Shown: positions 48,996 to 58,248, counted from the stretch's first letter. The stretch: 64,000 nucleotides of DNA from Oceanicaulis sp. HTCC2633 (GCF_000152745.1 NZ_CH672428.1:2123327-2187326), one strand, 5' to 3'. Notes: a model not told the origin generated them from the sequence alone. Numbers and translations are program-made.

Positions 48996-49024
48996 CTTGC
49001 GTCCCCGCACCCGCCTTCCTAAAT
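48996..49024 (+). promoter_or_regulatory. Candidate RpoH (sigma-32) promoter of dnaK
   Basis: CTTGCG (48996-49001), 16 bp, then CCTAAAT (49018-49024) resembles the alphaproteobacterial heat-shock consensus CTTGAA-N(11-17)-C(C/T)TATNT. Transcription would start near 49031, leaving a long leader of about 190 nt before dnaK. No CIRCE element was found. Confidence 0.45.
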
Positions 49025-49030
49025 CGCCCC

Positions 49031-49138
49031 ATGACACGCATGGCTTTTCACAAAGTCGTGAAAGTGAAGACGATCGAATGGGTCCGAGAGCAGTCGCTTG
49101 AAGACCAAATTGTTGAAATTTTGAACGCGAGCCAATAG
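49031..49138 (+). CDS. 35-residue open frame in the dnaK leader
   Basis: ATG at 49031, at or next to the predicted heat-shock transcription start, runs 36 codons to TAG. The product has a basic N-terminal half (MAFHKVVKVKTIEWVREQ) and an acidic helical end (LEDQIVEILNASQ). Because the ATG would be at the 5' end, translation could be leaderless. There is no ribosome site. It may be a leader peptide or a chance frame; the peptide composition is more natural than random. Not recognised. Confidence 0.4.
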   Translation: MTRMAFHKVVKVKTIEWVREQSLEDQIVEILNASQ

Positions 49139-49221
49139 GGGGGCGGCTCCCGGCGAGAGGGAAGCGCTTCGGGCTTCTCACCACCGCCCCGCCCCGCCGC
49201 TAAACAGGAGAGACGCACGCG
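49139..49221 (+). promoter_or_regulatory. Structured segment of the dnaK leader
   Basis: GGCGG (about 49140) can pair with CCGCC downstream, enclosing GAGA...GAAGC with GCTTC...TCTC, which folds as an inner hairpin. AGGAGAG serves as the ribosome site before the dnaK ATG. A thermosensor role is possible but unproven. Confidence 0.3.
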
Positions 49222-51138
49222 ATGAGCAAAGTTATCGGGATCGACCTTGGGACCACCAACTCCTGCGTCGCCGTCATGGACGGTGACCAGGCGAAAGTGA
49301 TCGAGAACGCAGAGGGCATGCGGACCACCCCGTCCGTGGTCGCCTTCACGGAAGACGGCGAGCGCCTGATCGGCCAGCCCGCCAAGCGCCAGGCCGTGAC
49401 CAACCCGGACCACACCTTTTTCGCCATCAAGCGCCTGATCGGCCGGACCATGAGCGATCCGACCGTGAAGAAAGACGTGGACATGGTGCCCTACACCATC
49501 ACCGAGGGCCCCAATGGCGACGCCTGGGTGCAAGGCCGCGACAAGAAGTACGCGCCGAGCGAGATTTCCGCCTTCATCCTTCAGAAAATGAAGGAAACCG
49601 CCGAGAGCTATCTGGGTTCGAAAGTTGAAAAAGCCGTCATCACCGTGCCGGCCTATTTCAATGACGCCCAGCGCCAGGCGACCAAGGATGCGGGCAAGAT
49701 CGCGGGTCTGGAAGTTCTGCGCATCATCAACGAGCCGACCGCGGCTGCGCTCGCATACGGCCTCGACAAGGGCGATAACCGCACCATCGTCGTCTACGAC
49801 CTCGGCGGCGGCACCTTCGACGTGTCCGTGCTGGAAATCGGCGATGGCGTCTTTGAAGTGAAAGCCACCAATGGCGATACCTTCCTGGGCGGCGAAGATT
49901 TCGACATGCGTATCGTCGAATACCTCGCAGACGAGTTCAAAAAGGAAACCTCGATCGACCTGCGCCAGGACAAGCTGGCCCTGCAGCGTCTGAAAGAGGA
50001 AGCGGAGAAGGCCAAGAAAGAGCTGTCTTCCGCCTCGTCCTATGAAGTGAACCTGCCCTTCATCACCGCCGACGCCTCCGGTCCGAAACACCTCAACATG
50101 AAGCTCTCCCGCGCCAAGCTGGAAAGCCTGGTGGACGACCTGATCAAGCGCACCATCGAGCCGTGCAAGAACGCGCTCAAGGATGCGGGCATTTCGGCGT
50201 CCGAAATCGACGATGTGGTGCTGGTGGGCGGCATGACCCGCATGCCCAAGGTCCAGGAAGCGGTGAAAGGCTTCTTCGGTCGCGACCCGCACAAGGGCGT
50301 GAACCCGGATGAAGTGGTCGCCATGGGCGCCGCCATCCAGGCCGGCGTTCTGCAAGGCGATGTGAAGGACGTGCTGCTGCTGGACGTGACCCCGCTGAGC
50401 CTCGGCATCGAGACCTTGGGCGGCGTGTTCACCCGTCTCATCGACCGCAACACGACCATCCCGACCAAGAAGTCCCAGACCTTCTCCACCGCGGACGACA
50501 ATCAGACCGCTGTGACGATCCGGGTCTTCCAGGGCGAGCGCGAAATGGCGGCGGACAACAAGCTGCTGGGTCAGTTCGACCTTGTGGGCATTCCGCCGGC
50601 CCCGCGCGGCATGCCGCAGATCGAGGTGACCTTCGATATCGACGCCAACGGCCTTGTGAACGTGTCCGCCAAGGACCAGGCCACCGGCAAGGAACAGGCG
50701 ATCCGCATCCAGGCCTCTGGCGGTCTGTCCGACAGCGATATCGAGCAAATGGTCAAGGACGCCGAGGCGAACGCCGACGCGGACAAGAAGCGCCGTGAGC
50801 TCGTGGATGCGAAGAACAATGCTGAAGCGCTGATCCACCAGACCCAGAAACAGGTCGAGGAGTTCGGCGACAAGGTGTCGGCCGAGGACAAGTCCGCGAT
50901 CGAGGATGCGATCAAGGAGCTGGAAGGCGTCAAGGAGGGTGAAGACCCTGAAGCGATCCAGCAGAAGACCCAGGCCCTGATGCAGGCGGCCATGAAGCTG
51001 GGCGAGGCCATGTATGCCGCCCAGCAGGCCGATGGCGGGGAAGCCGCTGCGAAAGCGGATTCCGAAGCCGAGGAAGGCGTGGTCGACGCCGAGTTCACCG
51101 AGGTGAGCGACGACGACGACGACAAGAAAAGCGCCTAA
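49222..51138 (+). CDS. dnaK: Chaperone DnaK (Hsp70)
   Basis: A 638-residue Hsp70. Signatures: [16 protein letters not shown] (~5-20), [19 protein letters not shown] (~190-210), [18 protein letters not shown] (~335), and the substrate-binding domain ([11 protein letters not shown]). The C-terminal lid ends with the acidic [12 protein letters not shown] tail. It folds nascent and stressed proteins with DnaJ and GrpE. A hairpin that may reduce read-through separates it from dnaJ. Confidence 0.99.
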   Translation: MSKVIGIDLGTTNSCVAVMDGDQAKVIENAEGMRTTPSVVAFTEDGERLIGQPAKRQAVTNPDHTFFAIKRLIGRTMSDPTVKKDVDMVPYTITEGPNGDAWVQGRDKKYAPSEISAFILQKMKETAESYLGSKVEKAVITVPAYFNDAQRQATKDAGKIAGLEVLRIINEPTAAALAYGLDKGDNRTIVVYDLGGGTFDVSVLEIGDGVFEVKATNGDTFLGGEDFDMRIVEYLADEFKKETSIDLRQDKLALQRLKEEAEKAKKELSSASSYEVNLPFITADASGPKHLNMKLSRAKLESLVDDLIKRTIEPCKNALKDAGISASEIDDVVLVGGMTRMPKVQEAVKGFFGRDPHKGVNPDEVVAMGAAIQAGVLQGDVKDVLLLDVTPLSLGIETLGGVFTRLIDRNTTIPTKKSQTFSTADDNQTAVTIRVFQGEREMAADNKLLGQFDLVGIPPAPRGMPQIEVTFDIDANGLVNVSAKDQATGKEQAIRIQASGGLSDSDIEQMVKDAEANADADKKRRELVDAKNNAEALIHQTQKQVEEFGDKVSAEDKSAIEDAIKELEGVKEGEDPEAIQQKTQALMQAAMKLGEAMYAAQQADGGEAAAKADSEAEEGVVDAEFTEVSDDDDDKKSA

Positions 51139-51159
51139 CGCTTGACCAGACGAGGCGCG

Positions 51160-51189
51160 CGGCCCCGTCCCGCATCAGGGGCGGGGCCG
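51160..51189 (+). terminator. Hairpin between dnaK and dnaJ (possible partial attenuator)
   Basis: A 12-bp stem CGGCCCCGTCCC / GGGGCGGGGCCG with a 6-nt loop, including one G-U pair, lies 21 bp after the dnaK stop. It is followed by TGTTGCTT, a weak T-run, so it may terminate only partly or protect the dnaK mRNA end. Confidence 0.55.
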
Positions 51190-51229
51190 TGTTGCTTCAG
51201 GCTGAAACTCCAAAGACCGGACCGCACGC

Positions 51230-52414
51230 ATGAGCAAACGCGATTATTATGAGGTTCTGGGCGTCGCCAAGGATGCCGACGCGAAGGCGATCAAGTCCGC
51301 CTATCGCAAGCTGGCGATGAAATACCATCCCGACCAGAACCCTGATGACGCCGAAGCCGAAGCCAAGTTCAAGGAAGTCGGCGAGGCCTACGCCATTCTG
51401 TCAGATGCGGACAAGCGCGCCGCCTATGACCGGATGGGTCACGCAGCCTTCCAGCAGGGCGGCGCTGGCGGCGGCCACCCGTTCGGCGGCGGCGCGGGCG
51501 CGGCGGATTTTGCGGATATCTTCGAGCAGGTGTTTGGCGACGCCTTCGGCATGGGCGGCGGGCGTCGCGGCGGCGGACGGCGGTCCGGACCCTCGCGAGG
51601 CTCGGACCTGCGCTATGACATGCAGATCAGCCTCGAGGAAGCCTATCACGGCAAGGACGCGAATATCCGCGTGCCCACCACCGTCACCTGTGAACGCTGT
51701 GAGGGCGACGGCGCCGAGCCGGGCACCGGCGTGACCACGTGTGAAACCTGTGCGGGCGCAGGTCGTATCCGGCGCACCCAGGGCTTCTTCACCATGGAAC
51801 AGACCTGTCCGACTTGCGGCGGGCGCGGCTCCTATGTCGAAACGCCCTGTCAGGAATGCGATGGCGCGGGCCGGGTGCGCAAGACGCGCGATCTGCGCGT
51901 GCAGATCCCGGCAGGGGTCGAGGACGGCATGCGCATCCGCCTGGCCGGTGAAGGCGAAGCCGGTGCGCGCGGCGGGCCCAAGGGCGATCTCTATATCTTC
52001 GTCTCGGTCGGCCATCATGACCTGTTTGAACGCGATGGACCGAACCTGTATTGCCGGGCGCCGGTCTCCATGGTGACGGCGGCGCTGGGCGGGGAGATCG
52101 ACGCGCCGACCATTGATGGCGGCAAGGTCAAGATCCGCATCCCCGAAGGCGCGCAGACCGGCGAACGCATGCGCCTGCGCAACAAGGGCATGGTCAAGCT
52201 CAATGGCGGCGGCGCCCGCGGCGACATGTATGTGGAGCTGTTTGTGGAGACCCCGCGCAAGATGACCGAGCGCCAGAAGGAGATCCTGCGCGAGTTCTGC
52301 GAGATTTCCGGCGCGGGCTGCAATCCCGAGAGCGATGGCTTCTTCAACAAGGTCAAACGCTTCTGGGATGATATCAGCGGGGATGACGAGCACGGCCAGC
52401 GCCCCGACGCCTGA
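51230..52414 (+). CDS. dnaJ: Chaperone DnaJ (Hsp40)
   Basis: A 394-residue type I J-protein. J domain ~4-70 with the HPD tripeptide ([11 protein letters not shown]), then a Gly/Phe-rich linker (~75-130). Four C-x-x-C-x-G-x-G zinc motifs follow ([32 protein letters not shown], ~148-215) and the C-terminal peptide-binding domain. It stimulates DnaK ATPase and delivers clients. Co-transcribed with dnaK. Confidence 0.98.
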   Translation: MSKRDYYEVLGVAKDADAKAIKSAYRKLAMKYHPDQNPDDAEAEAKFKEVGEAYAILSDADKRAAYDRMGHAAFQQGGAGGGHPFGGGAGAADFADIFEQVFGDAFGMGGGRRGGGRRSGPSRGSDLRYDMQISLEEAYHGKDANIRVPTTVTCERCEGDGAEPGTGVTTCETCAGAGRIRRTQGFFTMEQTCPTCGGRGSYVETPCQECDGAGRVRKTRDLRVQIPAGVEDGMRIRLAGEGEAGARGGPKGDLYIFVSVGHHDLFERDGPNLYCRAPVSMVTAALGGEIDAPTIDGGKVKIRIPEGAQTGERMRLRNKGMVKLNGGGARGDMYVELFVETPRKMTERQKEILREFCEISGAGCNPESDGFFNKVKRFWDDISGDDEHGQRPDA

Positions 52415-52491
52415 CGGGCGTCTTGCCTGCGGGACTTACGCTTTTTTCACCTAAAGGCGCGATGACAAAGCGTCAGGTTGTGAGGGGCGTC

Positions 52492-53310
52492 ATGTCGGGA
52501 TCCAGCATTCATATCGCCGTTACGGGCATTTCGGGTCGGCTCGGTCGGGCGATCGCCACCGAGGTCATCCGCGCCAGCGACCTGTCGCTGGTGGGCGGAA
52601 TGGTCAGTTCGGATTCGGCCAATCTGGGCGCTGACCTCGGAGAGCTCTGCTCGGCGGGCTTTCTCGGAATCGAGACCGTCGTTTCCCTCGAGCAGACGGC
52701 GGATCAGGCGGATGTCCTGATCGATGCCTCCTTGCCCAAGGTGACGAGCGCCATCGCGCCCCGCCTCGCCGCCATGGGCAATCGCGCGCTGGTCACCGGC
52801 GTGACCGGCCTCGACAAGGATCAGCAGGCGGCCCTGGAGCACGCAGCCGAAACGATCCCGGTCCTGCAGGCCAGCAATTTCTCGCTTGGCGTTGCGCTCG
52901 TCGAACGCCTTGTGTCGCAAGCCGCCAGGGCGCTGGCGGACGATCATTTCGATCTCGAGATCGTGGAAGCCCATCACAAACGCAAGGCCGATTCTCCGTC
53001 CGGAACAGCGCTGAGCCTTGGCGAAGCCGCCGCCAGGGCGCGGGGCGTTGAGCTCGAGGATGTGGCCCAGTTCTCACGCCCGCGTCAGGACGGCCATCGA
53101 CCGGTCGGCGCAATCGGGTTCAGCGCCATTCGCGGCGGCGGCGTGGTTGGCGAGCACGAAGCCCGTTTCCTGTCCGCGTTCGAGGAAGTCAGCATTTCCC
53201 ACAAGGCGTATGACCGGTTTATCTTCGCCCAGGGCGCGCTGGAAGCGGCGCGCTGGATCAAGGGCAAGGCGCCGGGCCTCTACACCATGCAGGACGTACT
53301 GGGTGACTGA
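52492..53310 (+). CDS. dapB: 4-hydroxy-tetrahydrodipicolinate reductase
   Basis: A 272-residue enzyme in lysine and diaminopimelate synthesis. NAD(P)-binding start HIAVTGISGRLGRAIATEV (~6-24), DVLIDASLPK, SNFSLGVAL and the catalytic EAHHKRKADSPSGTAL (~160-175). The start at 52492 follows GAGGGGC; an ATG at 52462 preceded by AAGG is possible and would add 10 residues. It follows dnaJ by 77 bp, an order seen in other alphaproteobacteria. The next gene starts within its stop codon region. Confidence 0.96.
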   Translation: MSGSSIHIAVTGISGRLGRAIATEVIRASDLSLVGGMVSSDSANLGADLGELCSAGFLGIETVVSLEQTADQADVLIDASLPKVTSAIAPRLAAMGNRALVTGVTGLDKDQQAALEHAAETIPVLQASNFSLGVALVERLVSQAARALADDHFDLEIVEAHHKRKADSPSGTALSLGEAAARARGVELEDVAQFSRPRQDGHRPVGAIGFSAIRGGGVVGEHEARFLSAFEEVSISHKAYDRFIFAQGALEAARWIKGKAPGLYTMQDVLGD

Positions 53311-54343
53311 ACAGACCAATGACCCTCGCAGCCCCTATCTGGAAGTGAGGCTGCATCGCCTGTCGCCCTTGCCGCCGGTTCTGACCGGCATTCTGATCAG
53401 CGCCCTGCTCTACGCCCTCTATCTTCTCTATTCAGTCGAGGTGGGCCAGCCCATCATCGAACAGACCAATGGGAGCGTCGGCTTCAACAACGCCGCCTGG
53501 GCGGCTCTGGTGATCTGTCTTATCTTCGGCGTCGCCACGACCATGCCCGCGATCACCCAGCGGCAATGGCAGGCCTCCTTGCCCCAACTGAAAGCGGTTC
53601 TGGATGAAAAAGGCCGCCTTCAGGTCGAGGCGATGGCGACAGGACCGTCGCGAAAGCATTCCTGGCGCTCGCTTCTGGCGTTCCTGGCGGGCGCGGCGGG
53701 GGGTGTTCTGGTCAATCTCTGGCTGCTCAATCCGCCCAATCTGAGCTGGTCCGAATACTGGAGCACGATCTCGCCCTTCTTTGCGATCATGAATGCGGTC
53801 GTGTTCGGACTGGCGGCGCGCGGCGGCTATATGGTCCGGTATGAGGATCGCGAGATGCGGGAGCTTGTGGAGACCCATCTGCAGGTCGATCTCGCACATC
53901 TTGAGCGCAATCAGATCTTCGGCCGTCTGGCCCTGCGCGGCGCTCTGGCCTGGCTGGTGATGACCGCGGTCATCCTGCTGCTCTTTGTGGATTCAACGCC
54001 GGCTCCGATCTCGGCGACCGCCCTGGTGCTGGCGCTGATTGCATCGGGCTATGCGTTCGCCTCCACCATCGGGCCGGTCGTGCGCAAATGCTCGGCCGTG
54101 CGCGATGCGGCGCTTCAGTCGGTGCGGGAACAGATCACTGCGAGCGGCGACGCCGCCCTGAAAGGCGCGCCGGGCGGCGCGCCTCTGTCAGAGCTGATCG
54201 CCTATGAAAACTGGCTTGAGAAGCTGCCGGTCTGGCCAATCTCGGCGCCAGTGACCCGGCGCCTGGCGCTATACGGCTTCATTCCGGTGCTGGCCTGGTT
54301 CGGGTCGGCGGCGGCGGAGCTGGTGCTCAACCGCTTTACCTGA
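53303..54343 (+). CDS. Multi-pass membrane protein of unknown function
   Basis: A 346-residue protein with about seven hydrophobic segments (~25-45, ~62-80, ~115-135, ~150-168, ~200-220, ~222-245, ~320-340) and a charged cytoplasmic loop (EDREMRELVETHLQVDLAHL). I do not recognise a family. The start is probably the GTG at 53303, which overlaps the dapB stop (GTGACTGA) and follows AGGACG; no ATG occurs near that point. The overlap suggests translational coupling to dapB. Confidence 0.75.
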   Translation: MTEQTNDPRSPYLEVRLHRLSPLPPVLTGILISALLYALYLLYSVEVGQPIIEQTNGSVGFNNAAWAALVICLIFGVATTMPAITQRQWQASLPQLKAVLDEKGRLQVEAMATGPSRKHSWRSLLAFLAGAAGGVLVNLWLLNPPNLSWSEYWSTISPFFAIMNAVVFGLAARGGYMVRYEDREMRELVETHLQVDLAHLERNQIFGRLALRGALAWLVMTAVILLLFVDSTPAPISATALVLALIASGYAFASTIGPVVRKCSAVRDAALQSVREQITASGDAALKGAPGGAPLSELIAYENWLEKLPVWPISAPVTRRLALYGFIPVLAWFGSAAAELVLNRFT

Positions 54344-54345
54344 AG

Positions 54346-54651
54346 TCAGGCGTGACCGAACAGGTCCGGCTGCCGCGTCAGGCTTTCAAAATCGGGACGC
54401 TGGGCCGGGCTGCGCAGGCGCGACAGCGTGCGGCTGGGCGGCGGCGCGACGACCGGAGCCGGGGCTTTGAGCGTCAGGCCCAGATGGGTCGCTTTGGCGC
54501 GGATGGCGTTGTCAGGGCGACCGAGCTTCAGGCTGATCAGGCGCAGGCTGGCGCCCTGGCGGGCCAGGGCCTTGAGCAGTTTCACATCCTCGCCGCGCCA
54601 GCGCTTGCCAGCGTTGCGGGCATATCCGGCAGATTTGGTTGCATACGCCAT
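54346..54651 (-). CDS. Small helix-turn-helix-like protein of unknown function
   Basis: A 101-residue basic protein. Residues ~17-60 form a SANT/homeodomain-like unit (RWRGEDVKLLKALARQG, then LRLISLKLGRPDNAIRAKAT), followed by a proline-rich region and the ending PDLFGHA. The Trp-spaced helices suggest DNA binding. No target is apparent. It converges with the preceding gene with a 2-bp gap. An AAGGAG site precedes the ATG. Confidence 0.72.
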   Translation of the reverse strand: MAYATKSAGYARNAGKRWRGEDVKLLKALARQGASLRLISLKLGRPDNAIRAKATHLGLTLKAPAPVVAPPPSRTLSRLRSPAQRPDFESLTRQPDLFGHA

Positions 54652-54712
54652 GGTTCACTCCTTACAGGGAGGAACATAAGCGGAACATCTGTTCCCGTCA
54701 AGAGGCCAGCAA

Positions 54713-54739
54713 AAAGGCCCGCCTTGCGGGCGGGCCTTT
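54713..54739 (-). terminator. Rho-independent terminator of gloA
   Basis: AAAGGCCCGCC and GGCGGGCCTTT pair around TTGCG. On the minus strand it ends in five T, 14 bp past the gloA stop. Confidence 0.9.
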
Positions 54740-54753
54740 GAGGGTTGGACATC

Positions 54754-55218
54754 TTACCAGCTTCCGGTGTTTTCCATGCTGGCCCAGGGCTCTGACGGTT
54801 CGAGCGCCTCGCCCTCCTGCAAAAGCTCGACCGAGATGCCGTCGGGGCTTTTGACAAAGGCCATGCGGCCATCCCGCGGGGGACGGTGAATGACATAGCC
54901 CATGGAGGCGAGGCGGCCGCACAGGGCGTAGATGTCTTTCACTTCATAGGCGATGTGACCGAAATTGCGCCCCGACGCATAGGTTTCAGGGTCCCAGTTA
55001 TAGGTCAGCTCGATCATCGGCGCGCCCTTGGGCAGGATTTTCGATTCCCCGATGACGCCCGACTTGGCGATGTCGTCCCGGCTGGCGAGGAAGATCAGGG
55101 TGAAGCGGCCGGCTTCATTGTCGGTGCGGCGCACTTCTTTGAGGCCCAGGCCGTCGCAATAGAATTTCAGCGACGCGTCGATATCGGTGACGCGCACCAT
55201 GGTGTGCAGGAAGTGCAT
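54754..55218 (-). CDS. gloA: Lactoylglutathione lyase (glyoxalase I)
   Basis: A 154-residue VOC-fold enzyme. Residues near the metal site: FLHTMVRVTDIDASLKFY (His5), LIFLASRDD, MIELTYNWD (Glu), FGHIAYEV (His) and SVELLQEG (Glu). The set H/E/H/E matches glyoxalase I, which isomerises the hemithioacetal of methylglyoxal and glutathione. Glutathione use fits the glutathione-transferase fold genes found elsewhere in the window. Confidence 0.94.
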   Translation of the reverse strand: MHFLHTMVRVTDIDASLKFYCDGLGLKEVRRTDNEAGRFTLIFLASRDDIAKSGVIGESKILPKGAPMIELTYNWDPETYASGRNFGHIAYEVKDIYALCGRLASMGYVIHRPPRDGRMAFVKSPDGISVELLQEGEALEPSEPWASMENTGSW

Positions 55219-55239
55219 GTAACGCTCCTTGTGAGAGGA

Positions 55240-55797
55240 TCAGCTGTCAGTGTCGGCTTGGGCGGAGTCGATCTTGATCTTGCGCGCCCATTTGGGACGC
55301 GGCCGCCAGCCCGTGTCTTCGATCGGTTCGCCCCTGGCCCGGGCGAGAGCGTGGTTGAAGGGTTCGGGGGCGCGCAGATGATGTAGGCGCGCAATCACCG
55401 CAGCGAAAGCCGCCCAGATGAAAACCACGCCGAAGAACAGCGCGAACATGAAGACATAGCCCGTGCGTCCGCCCCATTCGGGTGCGCCGTTCATGCGCCA
55501 GATCACATCATAGAGCGCGGGCACCGCCAGCAGCGCGACGGGGCTGATGAGGATGGCGGCGCCGGCGGATGCGGCGGCGTAGAGCGTCCAGCGCGGCTGG
55601 AAGCAGGAGACATACAAACGGATGAATTCGGCTTCGCTCACACCCTTGATGGTGCCGGGCTTTTCCGCCTTGCGGGTCTGGTATTCCGCGTGCGCTTCCT
55701 CGGTCAGGCCGCGCACGGACACCCACCAGCGTACGAGGCAGGCCAGGATGAAGAGGACGAAGACGCCCCCGAGAATGAAGAGAGACAGATCGAACAT
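55240..55797 (-). CDS. Membrane protein of unknown function
   Basis: A 185-residue protein with an N-terminal membrane helix (DLSLFILGGVFVLFILACLV, ~2-22), two central helices (~78-100 and ~118-142) and a basic C-terminus. No motif is recognised. ATG 55797 is preferred over an ATG ten codons upstream, because the first hydrophobic helix begins at once. It stands between gloA and the AraC-OGT gene on the same strand, starting 10 bp after the latter. Confidence 0.75.
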   Translation of the reverse strand: MFDLSLFILGGVFVLFILACLVRWWVSVRGLTEEAHAEYQTRKAEKPGTIKGVSEAEFIRLYVSCFQPRWTLYAAASAGAAILISPVALLAVPALYDVIWRMNGAPEWGGRTGYVFMFALFFGVVFIWAAFAAVIARLHHLRAPEPFNHALARARGEPIEDTGWRPRPKWARKIKIDSAQADTDS

Positions 55798-55807
55798 GAG
55801 ACGGCTT

Positions 55808-56680
55808 TTAACCCGTCGCGGCCTCATAGGCGAGCATTGCGCGCTTACGATCGAGACCCCAGTGATAGCCGGTCAGGCGGCCATCCGCCGCCAGCACGCG
55901 GTGACAGGGGATCAGCCAGCTGATCGGGTTCGCGCCCACAGCCGCGCCGGTGGCCCGGGCTGCGCCCGCCTTGCCCGCGGCTGCGGCGATATCGCCATAG
56001 CTGACCGTGCAGGCGGCAGGGATGGTCAGCAGCGCCCGCCAGACCTGACGCCGGAAGGGCGCGCCGTAGAGCGCCAGCGGCACGGAGGCTTCGCCCGCCG
56101 CCGCATCAAACACTCGCCCGGCCCAGTCGGACGCGAGCGCATCATCACGCGCATATTGCGCCTGAGGAAAGCGCCGGGCGAGGTCCTGAAAGGCGTCGTC
56201 CTCCTCGCCGCGACTGCAGAAGGCGAGCCCGGACAGTCCGCGCGGCGCGATCACGAACACCGCAACGCCGAAAGGGGAGGGTGCGAAGCCATAGCGAAAA
56301 TCGAGCCCGGACCCGCCGGATTTCACATCGCCAGGGGTCGCCGCTTCCTCGGCGATGAAGATGTCATGCAGGCGCGAGGGACCGGACAGGCCGGTCTCCA
56401 GCGCGGCGTCGAGCACGCTCGCCCCGTCCACGAGCAGCTTGCGGGCGCTGGCGTGGGTCAGCGCCTGCACAAGCTTTTTAGGGCTGGCGCCGGTCCAGCG
56501 GGTGAAGACCCGTTGGAAATGATGCGGTGACAGGCCCGCCGCTTTCGCCGCGGCCGCAAGATCAGGCTGCTCGCGCCAGTGCTCGGACAGGAAGTCGAGC
56601 GCGGCGACCACGCGATCATAATCGCTGGCGCGGATTTTCAGCCGGTCTGCCGGAGAGAGCGTATCGAGGTCAGCGGTCAT
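55808..56680 (-). CDS. AraC-type regulator fused to methylated-DNA-[protein]-cysteine methyltransferase
   Basis: A 290-residue protein. AraC helix-turn-helix domain in the first ~100 residues (AAKAAGLSPHHFQRVFTRW, then GASVLDAALETGLSGPSRLHD). OGT domain from ~190, with the active-site cysteine in WLIPCHRVLAADG (~260). It removes O6-alkylguanine by direct transfer to the cysteine. It lacks the N-terminal zinc Ada domain, so it should not sense methylphosphotriesters like E. coli Ada. ATG 56680 suits the domain start. Confidence 0.93.
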   Translation of the reverse strand: MTADLDTLSPADRLKIRASDYDRVVAALDFLSEHWREQPDLAAAAKAAGLSPHHFQRVFTRWTGASPKKLVQALTHASARKLLVDGASVLDAALETGLSGPSRLHDIFIAEEAATPGDVKSGGSGLDFRYGFAPSPFGVAVFVIAPRGLSGLAFCSRGEEDDAFQDLARRFPQAQYARDDALASDWAGRVFDAAAGEASVPLALYGAPFRRQVWRALLTIPAACTVSYGDIAAAAGKAGAARATGAAVGANPISWLIPCHRVLAADGRLTGYHWGLDRKRAMLAYEAATG

Positions 56681-56702
56681 GAGCGCACCCTGCCGCGCGC
56701 CG

Positions 56703-57269
56703 TCAGGCCCCGCCACCTGATTCTTGCGCCCATTGCGGACCCCGCGCCCGGCGCGCGGTCTCAAGGGCGTCACGGATGGCGTCAGCGAGGCTCTCGCGTT
56801 CTCGGGGCGACAGCCAGCTGCCGACAATCAGGCTCTTGCCCATGGCGGTCAGGCGGGTCTGGACATCGGGTTCGCCCTCACCCTCGACAATGACGCGCGT
56901 CCAGGCGCTGGGCAGGACGAACTGGATGAGATGGCCGGTGGGGAAACGGCGGATGACGCGGATTTCCTCGCGGGTGATCTTGATGGATTCCATGCGACGT
57001 CCGTCCCGATAGGAGAGCTTGAAGCCGATCCAGATCAGGAGGACGTCGAGGCCGAAAAAGCCCATCACCGGCCAGGCGCCCATGGCCATGAACGCGATGC
57101 CGGCGGAAAAGCTGATCACGCCCATGGCGATCATCAGGGCGATGAAACCGGGATTGGGCAAAGAGCGATTGGGACGGACCTGCGCATCCATGAACAGCGC
57201 CTCGCCCTCTGAAAGCGGGGGGGCGGTATGGTCTGCAGGCCAGGTTTCTATGAGCCGACGCCGTTCCAT
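56703..57269 (-). CDS. DUF2244 integral membrane protein
   Basis: A 188-residue protein. The DUF2244 region begins at DAQVRPNRSLPNPGF (~27-42), followed by two membrane helices (~43-65 and ~68-85) and a C-terminal beta-rich part (ESIKITREEIRVIRR; GSWLSPRERESLADAI). The role is unknown; members are common in alphaproteobacteria and sometimes adjoin cytochrome or repair genes. The ATG at 57269 is preferred; a TTG three codons upstream also exists. Confidence 0.85.
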   Translation of the reverse strand: MERRRLIETWPADHTAPPLSEGEALFMDAQVRPNRSLPNPGFIALMIAMGVISFSAGIAFMAMGAWPVMGFFGLDVLLIWIGFKLSYRDGRRMESIKITREEIRVIRRFPTGHLIQFVLPSAWTRVIVEGEGEPDVQTRLTAMGKSLIVGSWLSPRERESLADAIRDALETARRARGPQWAQESGGGA

Positions 57270-57314
57270 GCCGGACAAAATAGGGCGCGGGTTCGGCTCT
57301 GGCCAGCTTGGCCT

Positions 57315-58103
57315 CTAGCCGAAGACGGTCACCATCTGCCGGCCCTTGGCGACGCATTCGCCGTCGGTGTTCCAGATCGTCATATCCTGGGTCGAAAAAC
57401 CGCCGCGCACATGGTCGGCGCGGCTTTCCAGGAGCCACCAGCCGTCACGGGTCTGCGGCGCATCGGTCAGGAAATCCACCATCCAGGTCATCGAGGACAA
57501 GGGCGTCGGCGCGCTCAGAAGCGGCGCCAGCGCCGGAGCGAGCGCGTCGCCGAGCGTCAGCAGCGCTATCGACATGTCTCGCGCCGCCGGATCGGCATGG
57601 CGCACCCACATCCGGATGACCGGCTTCTCGCTCTGGGTGAAGGGCACGCCGCCGCCCGCCCAGACGAACTCGAAATTGCGGGTGAACACCGGGGCGCCGT
57701 CCGGAAAGGTGAGCGTCTCGGTTCCCGCATCGGGCGCTGTCGCGCGCTCGGGCATGCGCGGCGCGTTCATCTGATAGGCGGACTCCCGTTCACCCGCGAA
57801 GGTGAACACCGTCTCCACGCCGATCCCGGCCTCGCCCGACAACCGCGCCCGCACGGAGCAGGCGGTGCGGCCCTCGCGCAGCTTTTCCGCTTCCACTGTC
57901 AGCAGGCCGGCGCTGGGACCGACGAAATTGATCATGGCGCTGCGCAGAGGGCGTCCGTTGGCATGGGGCAGGGCCGCCTGCAGACACAGGCCTGATGACA
58001 GCCCGCCATAGACGGTGCGGCCCTGTTTCCACTGATCCGGCACATCCAGTTCGAACGTGGTGAGGGCCGGATCATGATGGGCGAGCAACTGGGCGATGGA
58101 CAT
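57315..58103 (-). CDS. Acyl-CoA thioesterase-family protein (double hotdog)
   Basis: A 262-residue cytoplasmic protein matching the TesB-like thioesterase superfamily: QGRTVYGGLSSGLCLQAAL (~27-45), a central hotdog strand set, and SSMTWMVDFLTDAP near 210. It likely hydrolyses acyl-CoA thioesters. Substrate unknown. No neighbouring beta-oxidation gene is adjacent. It is divergent from lolA. Confidence 0.85.
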   Translation of the reverse strand: MSIAQLLAHHDPALTTFELDVPDQWKQGRTVYGGLSSGLCLQAALPHANGRPLRSAMINFVGPSAGLLTVEAEKLREGRTACSVRARLSGEAGIGVETVFTFAGERESAYQMNAPRMPERATAPDAGTETLTFPDGAPVFTRNFEFVWAGGGVPFTQSEKPVIRMWVRHADPAARDMSIALLTLGDALAPALAPLLSAPTPLSSMTWMVDFLTDAPQTRDGWWLLESRADHVRGGFSTQDMTIWNTDGECVAKGRQMVTVFG

Positions 58104-58248
58104 GAGGACTCACGAGGCTGGCGCGTGGACAGGGGAGCGGCATCAAGCCCGAACCGCTCTCGGAGGGCAAGCGCTGGCCGCTGAAGTCTGTCGCGAAGAT
58201 GAATGACTTGGCCTTTCTCACGCCCAAATCCCGGTCTAGACAGGACCC

